Source: Chromera velia (Eukaryota; Sar; Chromeraceae). From it: DNA of 29,285 bases. A program made the position numbers and the translations under genes. Positions within the stretch are counted from its first letter, which is position 1. Every line of letters begins with the position of its first letter. Below the pieces are notes generated by a model. The model was not told the DNA's origin. It ran no database searches and saw nothing but the letters and a program-made list of their open reading frames with translations. Where the stretch lies: contig JAHBMJ010001553.1 of assembly GCA_018398765.1 (NCBI GenBank), positions 1 to 29,285 on the forward strand, in the 5' to 3' direction. This document shows positions 22,581 through 29,285 of this stretch, one piece after another.

Positions 22581-23670
22581 ACAATCTTCCAGGGAATTCC
22601 TGTCGTCTTTGGGGCGTTCGCTTTTTTCCACCTGTCTTTCCGGCACCAGACTGAGCTGGTTGTCTTGATCGATTCGGAGAGTCTCCCTTCACTTCAGCAG
22701 CCGTTGCATCCTACAGGTCTTCCAAAGTTTTTACCTGTTAAATGCTGAGTTTGTGTAAGTCAAATGGCTTCTTGACCGCAGCAGCAACCTGTCGCTGACA
22801 CGCACACGCACACAGAAGCCCCGATCTGCATGCATGCATGCAGGAACTGCTTGCCACACTGACACGCAGTCGCTGTTCAAAGAAGGTGACCCAGCAATGG
22901 TCGGATATAGAGAGCCTCTTCTCTTCTTACACACCTTTAAAGAGAGAGGGGAGCTGGACAGCTCTCCATGTGACGTGGCGTCCCACGTGTACTGCTTGTC
23001 AATGAAGTCACGTCAAACAAAGGTCAGTTAACCTTCATGCAGGCACGCAAAGGTTTTTTTTAAGTGCCTCACAATCAATGCCTCACAAGAGCGCGAGAAG
23101 TCCTTTCCGGGGCCACAGGTCGCCTGTCATGCAGACTCATGAAGATTCGATCGATCGTGAAGAACGTTGAGTCACGTCACACATCGTCACGCAGGTCTCA
23201 GAAGTGTGACTGTGGAGTCTGTCAGGCATCGTCAATACATAGCTCTGCAGTCGATCTACTAGGTCCAAGGTGCAAGTTGTTGAAGACGTGAAGCATTGCG
23301 TTTGGGATTTGAATTTGCATTCTTCGTTTGAGTCTCGTCCGATCACGTCTCTGTTTCGCTCCTCAGACTGAATTTCTGCACTTGAGTTTTCACCCGAACC
23401 TGACACTCTGAGGCGTCGTGGTGTCCTTAGGACCCCTTAGCCCAGTGAACATCCCAGCCTTTGGTCAGAGGTGAGGTACGAGAGAGAAGGAACGCGCCTT
23501 CCTGGATCGTGAGAAAGCAAAACGCAAAAGCTAGCAAGGAGTCGATTTCACTAGCTGCTGTTCCGCTGAGGTGGTGAAGGAAAGAAAAAGGAAGCAGTAC
23601 AAGCGGTCTACATTCGATTGGAAGTTCTTCCACTTGCCAGTGAAGACAGTAAAGGAAAAAGAAGGAAGAA
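22581..23670. other. Divergent intergenic region
   Basis: This region lies between the proposed starts of the MSP-ankyrin gene (-) and POLD4 (+). The - strand frame of the first MSP-gene exon stays open up to about 22690, with coding-like sequence (ETLRIDQDNQLSLVPERQVE), so the 5' end of that gene may extend into it. The remainder (22750-23670) shows no domain. Bases 22830-22842 are a short (CATG)n run. Promoters of both genes are expected here, but no motif is clear. Confidence 0.45.
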
Positions 23671-24937
23671 ATGCCACCCAAAAGAAAAGATCTCGACGAC
23701 TTCTTCGGAGGTGGAAAGAAGCCCAAGAAAACTGGTACGTCAGACTGATTGGCCTTTTGACTGACTCTTTCTCCTTAGTTCTCCGCTGTGCTTTCCGTCG
23801 GTCTCTTCTCTCCTGTTCTCTGTCCGCCTCTTTATCGTCAGGCCATTATTTTTGGCTTGTCACCCAAGTCCTGCGTTCTCCGAATTAACATTCAATTTTT
23901 GCACTCATCTATGAGTAAGGTCTCGCTCTCACAGTTAAGGAGTGGGAGAGCGATCGCGCTTTTTGCTTCCACTCTCCGGCTGTCTCTGTGTGTGTCAGTG
24001 CCTTCGGTATGCGAGTTGATCCGATTTTCACTCTGTCTGTCTGCCCGAATTGTTCCCTCCTTCCCGCTCTTTGCCTCCTTATGAACTCTCACATTCCCTT
24101 TTCAGATGCGTCTATCCTGCATTTATCCATCCCTCTTGCTGTTTCTGTATGCCTGTTTGTGTGTGAGAGAGAATCAGATTTTTGTTTGTAGTACTACTCC
24201 TCTTCAATCCCCCTTCCTCCAACCATGTCTGCAGAAGAGAAGGAGCCTGCTGCTCCCAAAACCCCCGAGACGTCACTGAAGAAACCACAGGGGGTGAGTG
24301 CCTCTGCCGCAGCCTCAGGAGGCGTGTCCACCTCAGCTCCCACCACTGTACCCAGGAGAGGCCTGCAGAGGGAGGGGGCGATAGACGTGGACTCTGATGG
24401 AGACGGAGACGTCTTCGATGCTGTGGGTCTCCGTGGGGATGTGGAAGTTGTGGATGTAGACGACGAACGTGAGATAGACAACGAATCTGACCTGAACGAT
24501 GACTACGTGGAGATCCATCCACCCACCCCAGCCAGACAGGAGGGAGGAGCCGCAGCAGCAGCAGCGGCAGTTACTTCCCCCTCCAGGCCTCGAGTGAGCG
24601 CCGCCCCGACCCCCAAACCCACCAGACCTGTGCCCACCCCCTCTGCCCCCCAGACTGCTTTGGAGAAACTCCTTCAGTGGCCCGACTGCACCGAAGACGA
24701 AAAACTCCTCAGAGCCTTCGATTTGGAGAGCAAATGGGGACCTGGGGTGGGAATCTCCAGGGTGGGTCGAACGAAAGTTGTGCACATGCACTGCGTTTGG
24801 TGACAACACTTGGTTTGATCGAGGGGGGGAATTGCTGAAGAGAGGTCGAGACAGGTGTCGTTTTTCTTGGTTGTGGTTCTAACGGTGCCCTTACGTTTCC
24901 CTCACGCGTTCCCTTCCACTCTTCTACAGTCTCTCTG

Positions 24938-24970
<33 letters not shown>

Positions 24971-25683
24971 GCGTCTGCGCTCATCTGTGCTTGCGCGCGC
25001 GCGCGCGTATGTGTGTATGTGTGTGTGTGTGTGCGCGCGCGCACCTCCGTGTGTGTCCGTCCGTGTGTGTTTCCGTGTGTCTGCGTGTCTTTGTGTTCGT
25101 GTCTATGTCCGTGCGTGTGAGTCTCCACGCTTGTGCGGATATACGTGTGCGTGTGTTATGTCTTTAGGTTGTTTGTTTTTCTTCTTTCAAAGTAAAGAGA
25201 AAAGGGGGAAAAATACATGGTCTGTTTGTATGTGTGTGCAGGAGGAGCGCTGGATTCGTGCGGAGAAACTCGGTGAGTGAGTGCTTGGGTGAGGGAAGTG
25301 AGCCTCGGTGGCCTTGTGACTTGAGGCTCTTTTTTTTTTGTCTAACCTTCCAGTTCTCTTTGAAAAGTCGTCCAGCGCTCTGTCTCTCTCCAGAGCAAGA
25401 AGAAGGGTCACAATGAAGCTGTCCTGTGGGGGGAAAAGAGCAAGACAGGGGCAACGTTTCCTGCAAATAGTCCCGACTTTGTTGACGACTTCTTACGGGT
25501 TTTCCGAGGACGCTGCATTTCTGATTCCATTTTTCCTCCCCTCTTTCTATTGCAGGCCTTTCTCCTCCAGCAGATGTGTGGGATCTCCTGCAGAAGGTGA
25601 AGGCGAAGGCCAGGGACACCTCTTCTTCCTTCAGATCTCCTATGAGAAGCCCGTCAAAGAAGGGACCTAGCATGAAAGAGTGA
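23671..25683 (+). CDS. POLD4: DNA polymerase delta subunit 4 (p12)
   Basis: Exons 23671-23734, 24235-24761, 25242-25272, 25556-25683; all phases match (750 nt, 249 residues). POLD4/p12 is the smallest subunit of replicative DNA polymerase delta in the nucleus; it stabilises the complex and contacts PCNA. The conserved C-terminal core is intact across three exons: DEKLLRAFDLESKWGPGVGI SR, then ERWIRAEKLG, then LSPPADVWDLL, the family pattern LLRxFDL-YGPxxGITR-RWxRAxxLGLxPPxxV. The N-terminus MPPKRKDLDDFFGGGKK, alone on exon 1, resembles a PCNA-interacting (PIP-like) motif with its paired Phe. Between the two lies about 150 residues of Pro/Ala/Ser- and Asp/Glu-rich disordered sequence, so the protein is more than twice the length of human p12 (107 residues). 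The C-terminus carries a basic Ser/Pro/Lys tail. An ATG at 24225 lies inside the pyrimidine-rich acceptor of exon 2 and is an unlikely start. Confidence 0.88.
24762..25241 (+). repeat. POLD4 intron with CTGT and TG microsatellites
   Basis: Second intron of POLD4 (GTGGGT donor, GTGTGCAG acceptor). It carries (CTGT)n at about 24931-24970, a GCGCGC run near 24993, then interrupted TG/CGTG repeats to about 25165. As in the F-box gene, the repeats are TC/TG on the sense strand and upstream of the acceptor. The open frames in it are repeat translation and not genes. Confidence 0.85.
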
Positions 25684-25862
25684 GTGAGTCGGTGCAAACG
25701 GGAAGGGGGGGAATGAGCTGGGAGGTGCCTCAGCTCTCTGTTCTCACTCTTTCTTCCGTCTCCTATTTTGAGTTCCTTGTTTTGTGTCTCCCTCCGTTTG
25801 TTTCGCCATCTCCTCCTTTCTGCGCATCTTTCTCTGCTTTTGCTTTTGCTTAAGATCCTTCA

Positions 25863-25899
<37 letters not shown>

Positions 25900-27060
25900 G
25901 TGTGAGAGAGATAGAGGAGAGAGAGGGTGAGGGGAGTTCACGTGGTCTAAACAGAAGCATCAATTGCCAGGCGGAACAAACGAACGAAGTGATACCCAGA
26001 CGTAGTGTCGATGAGAAGCTGTGTGTCCCTCCTCGTTTCTCCTTCACACCGTCGATTGATTACTTTCTTGAAACTCGCGCTTCCTTGCTTCCTTCCATGT
26101 GTGCAGCACGAACACGCACATCTTCGACCAGAGACTGACTGCCCCCGACCTCTGAGCGAGCCGAGTTGGATTGATTCAGGTTGGGGAGAGTGAAACAGGA
26201 ACCTCAGAAGAAGGTATGGATGAGAAGGGGGGAGAGGAGGAAAGGACAATTGGAACCCTGGGAGAGAGAGAGAGAGTTGAGACAGACAGAGAGACAGAGT
26301 TAGTTCAGGCACAGAGAGAAAAGTGCGGGGGGGGGACGAGCTAGAGAGGGACACTAGTGGGGAGACCAAATGTGCGAGAGAAATATGCATGGTAGAGTGG
26401 AGACAAGACAAAGAAAGCGCGTCTAGCTCCAGATGGAGAAGAGAGGAAGCGGCCAGAGGGGTACGTGAAGGGAAGGAAAACAGCAGGGAAGGGGGGGATG
26501 AGGAGGAGGCAACAGGGGAACAAGTGCAAAAATGGGGCGAGGCAGAAAGAAGGAAACAAGCAAGCAAAAAAAGGAAGAAGGAAAGACAAAAGGAAGGAGC
26601 AGAAAGACAGTTGGCCCTCGTGCTTTTGCAGGCCTCAATACAGGTCTGCCATCTCCTTTCCTCCCCCAACCGAGAGATGTTTCTTTGTTTTTGTTTTTCA
26701 ATCTCTCTGTCTGTATCTGTATGCATGGACACTGATTGAGGTAGAAGTAAAGGCAGGGAGTGGGCAAGTGCCTTTTCACGAATGAATGAATGAATGAATG
26801 AATGAATGGATGACTGAATCTTTCGACACTTGAATGAATGGATCCATTTGTTTGAACACTCTACGCAGTCGCGGATCGATTGGAGAAGTTGCGTGCAAGG
26901 TTACGTCAAACTCAGCTGTTTTTTTGTTTTGTTCTTTCTTTTGTTTCTTCGCATGCACGAACTTCGTCTGTCTGGTCTGTTTGGTGTGTGCCAATGCACA
27001 TGTGCTTCGTATGCGCTTCGACTGAGGGGAGAGGTAGAAGACATGGCCCCCAGTTGTAGA
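25684..27060. other. Gene-free region downstream of POLD4 with microsatellites
   Basis: A (CT)n run at 25864-25894 is followed at once by GTGTGAGAGAGAG, so the transcript could fold back on itself. A purine-rich stretch at 26210-26610 gives Glu/Arg/Lys-rich frames on + and Ser/Leu/Pro-rich frames on -; both look like low-complexity translation. (GAAT)n lies at 26780-26809. I see no domain and call no gene. Confidence 0.6.
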
Positions 27061-27317
27061 AGCAACTAGAGAAGCAAAAGTTTTTTCACTAAAAGAGAAA
27101 GTTGTAAAGAATGTTGCAGAAAAACTAGCAGAAAAATGTAATGCACTAACTAGTGTATACTAATTCTAGTACTAACTATATGCATGTCTAGCTGTATGCA
27201 TGCTTTCATCCTTCTTTGCCCATGCAGTTTAATGTTAATCTATATAGATTCATTATATATATTGAATATGTATATATATATATATATATATAGATAGATA
27301 GATAGATAGATAGATAT
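27061..27317. repeat. A/T-rich patch ending in (TA)n and (GATA)n
   Basis: A/T-rich sequence with repeated ACTAGT/CTAGTA and TGCATG words, then (TA)n at about 27270-27291 and (GATA)n at about 27291-27316, which abuts the inverted-repeat element starting at 27318. Confidence 0.85.
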
Positions 27318-27654
27318 GCCCTGGCCCTTGAATTATGACCAAATGGGCGTATACCACCCTAACGTACCTACAGACAAACACTTGCTGACACCCACTGATT
27401 CGCACACAGACAAACACTATACCACCTTTTACTCTTATATTTTGTGCCATTGTCACACGTTTGTCGTCAACGCACGCGCGCGCGATGAGAGCGCTTATAC
27501 CGCTTTCAGATAGGGCCCCACCTGGAGCTGGCCATTTTTTTTTACCAAAAAAAAAAAAAGAATTGAAAAATGAAAAACAAAACCATACAGATTCATTCAT
27601 ACAGATCAGTCGATGCAAAAGGTGGTTGAATGGTCACAATTCAAGGGCCAGGGC
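27318..27654. mobile_element. MITE-like element with 23-bp terminal inverted repeats
   Basis: Bases 27318-27340 (GCCCTGGCCCTTGAATTATG plus ACC) and 27632-27654 are inverted copies matching at 22 of 23 positions. The 337-bp unit codes for nothing recognisable. It contains repeated ACAGACAAACACT words and an A-run/T-run hairpin at 27530-27560. I cannot see a clear target-site duplication: the left flank is the GATA repeat, the right flank TTCGTAGAG. The size and ends fit a non-autonomous DNA transposon; a chance or structural inverted repeat is the alternative. Confidence 0.6.
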
Positions 27655-28374
27655 TTCGTAGAGTCAAACCATAAAAATGCGTTTTTCTTGAAATGACTTC
27701 TTTTTCTTTCTGACTGACAGAACACGCGAACGGAAGGAAAGGGCCACCCAACCGACCTACCAAGTAACCGACCCACTTATGTTCTCTCCCTGCCTGCCTT
27801 CTTCCCTTCTAGCTCTCTCTCTTTCACTCTTCTACCACAAGCTTTCTACCATCAAGCATACTGTCTGACTGAAATTCAATGTGCCCCTACCCTTCACTTT
27901 CTACCAACCGATTACCAAGCCCCTCCGTACAGTGTACACTCATCTATTTTATTTATCTTTCATCACTCTTTTCTACCATGTCCTGCCCACCGCACCTCTC
28001 TGCTCTTTCATTCACTGACAGTCATTTGTCTATTCAGTTACACTTCTCCTGCCATACATACTCTCTACTCCTATGAAAGGCCTGTCTCACTCTTTCTTAC
28101 CTACTTACCTCGATCCTTTCTCCTTCCTTTTTTCTCACTGAAACGTATATACCGTCTCTCTATACTCTTTCTCCCTCTCCCACCTTCTTTCTCTCTCTCT
28201 CTCTCTCTCTCCCCCTGCTAGCTCTGTATACCCAACGTCTGAACTAGCCTGCGTGCACCCTCACACTTAGTGACCTACCTATCCACCCACCCAACTATTC
28301 ATCTATCCATCCATCTATCCATCCATCCATCTATCCATCCATCCATTCATCCATCCATCCATCCATCCACACAC
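27655..28374. repeat. Long direct repeat, copy 1
   Basis: Starts with TTCGTAGAGTCAAACCATAA directly after the inverted-repeat element and ends in (ATCC)n. It matches 28561-29285 throughout with scattered substitutions and small indels. It contains CT runs and Tyr/Ser/Leu-type translations only. Matching frames in both copies (MCPYPSLSTNRL) simply reflect the duplication. Confidence 0.9.
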
Positions 28375-28560
28375 ACACACACACACATGTATACATACAG
28401 AGAAGGGGGAGGGGGGAGGCAAAAAAGGGTCCAAATCGAAGAAGACCAACTTTCCGAGAAACGCCGCCCAGAGAGAGAGTCAGTCGCTCCAAGTAACCTG
28501 CAGAGACGGCAAAGACGTTTATTCAAGAACAAAAAGAAATCAAAGTCACACAGCTCACGA
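28375..28560. other. Spacer between the direct repeats
   Basis: A CA run, then G-rich GGGGGAGGGGGGAGG, then about 130 bases of unique-looking sequence up to the second repeat copy. I see no feature beyond this. Whether it is part of a larger tandem unit (copy 1 plus spacer is 906 bases) cannot be decided because the window ends inside copy 2. Confidence 0.6.
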
Positions 28561-29121
28561 TTCGTAGAGTCAAACCATAAAAACACGTTTTTTTTTAAAT
28601 AACTTCTTTTTCTTTCTGACTGACAGAACATGCAAACGGAAGGAAAAGGCCACCCAACCGACCTACCAAGTAACCGACCCACTTATGTTCTCTCCCTGCC
28701 TGCCTTCTTCCCTTCTCTCTCTTTTTCGCTCTTCTACCACAAGCTTTCTACCATCAAGCACACTGTCTGACTGAATGTGCCCCTACCCTTCACTTTCTAC
28801 CAACCGATTACCAAGCCCCTCCGTACAGTGTACACTCGTCTGTTTTGTTTATCTTTCATCACTCTTTTCTACCATGTCCTGCCCACCGCACCTCTCTGCT
28901 CTTTCATTCACTGACAGTCATTCGTCTATTCAGTTACACTTCTCCTGCCACACATACTCTCTGCTCCCGTGAAATGCCTGTCTCACTCTTTCTTACCTAC
29001 TTACCTCGATCCTTTCTCCTTCCTTTTCTCTCACTGAAACGTATGCGCCGTCTCTCTGCACTCTTTCTCCCTCTCCCACCTTCTTTCTCTCTCTCTCTCT
29101 CTCCTTCTCTCTCTCTCTCCT

Positions 29122-29153
<32 letters not shown>

Positions 29154-29285
29154 CTTCCCTGCTAGCTCTGTACACCCAACCTCTGAACTAGCTTGCGTGC
29201 ACCCTCACACTCAGTGACCTACCTACCCACCCACCCAACCACTCATCCATCTATTCATCCATCTATCCATCCATCCATCCACACA
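28561..29285. repeat. Long direct repeat, copy 2 (cut by window end)
   Basis: Begins with the same TTCGTAGAGTCAAACCATAA and follows copy 1 in order to the terminal (ATCC)n. The CT-rich part (29080-29155) is longer than in copy 1. The repeat continues at least to the window end. Confidence 0.9.

Noticed and set aside
24225-24803. POLD4 starting at the ATG at 24225 and ending at 24803
   Set aside because: This reading loses the RW/LGLxPP core encoded at 25242-25683 and the PIP-like exon; the ATG lies within a good splice acceptor.
26323-26739. 138-codon + frame rich in Glu/Arg/Lys, with a 261-codon - frame over it
   Set aside because: Both are translations of a purine-rich tract with no domain, no codon signal I can judge and no splice context.
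28295-28370. CRISPR-like or telomere-like short repeats
   Set aside because: The ATCC runs are simple tetranucleotide repeats with no spacers and do not match a telomere unit known to me.
27879-28972. Two similar 65-codon frames in the direct repeats
   Set aside because: Their similarity reflects DNA duplication, with stops and indels around them and low-complexity content.

Overview
The window looks like nuclear DNA of an alveolate alga, most likely a chromerid such as Chromera velia. The reasons are spliceosomal genes with many GT-AG introns, gene spacing of several kilobases, abundant CA/TG, TC and tetranucleotide microsatellites, and ankyrin proteins. One gene also starts with a signal peptide followed by Phe-led transit sequence, the import signal of complex red-derived plastids. 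The species name is an inference; nothing here proves it. No bacterial, viral or organellar gene cluster is seen.

I rebuilt five protein-coding genes by matching splice phases by eye: (1) + strand 1803-6008, seven exons, a plastid-targeted FKBP-type prolyl isomerase; (2) - strand 8284-7363, two exons, a small ankyrin-repeat protein; (3) + strand 8915-15532, twelve exons, a 1246-residue F-box protein with leucine-rich segments and large disordered inserts; (4) - strand about 22580-16580, five exons, a roughly 1600-residue protein with three MSP/VAP domains, many ankyrin repeats, a protist-type HPDPDG/FWD domain and a leucine-rich tail; (5) + strand 23671-25683, four exons, DNA polymerase delta subunit 4 (p12/POLD4). 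Neighbouring genes alternate in strand, giving two convergent gaps (6009-7362 and 15533-16579) and two divergent gaps (8285-8914 and 22581-23670). Both convergent gaps contain a sharply A/T-rich island, unlike the rest of the window.

The outer parts are repeat-rich. The left end is a CA satellite with a 99-bp higher-order period. The right end (25684-29285) has no gene I can support. It holds microsatellites, a third A/T-rich patch, a 337-bp element with 23-bp terminal inverted repeats, and two direct copies of a block of about 720 bp, the second cut by the window end.

The genes do not form a pathway. The most interesting one is gene 4. Its MSP-plus-ankyrin order is that of plant Vapyrin, a symbiosis protein, but with three MSP domains and an added uncharacterised domain. 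At genome scale, a third of the inferred introns (8 of 24) use a GTCAGT donor, often run into a (GTCA)n tract, and TC/TG microsatellites sit on the sense strand near intron acceptors. All splice models are manual and need transcript support.
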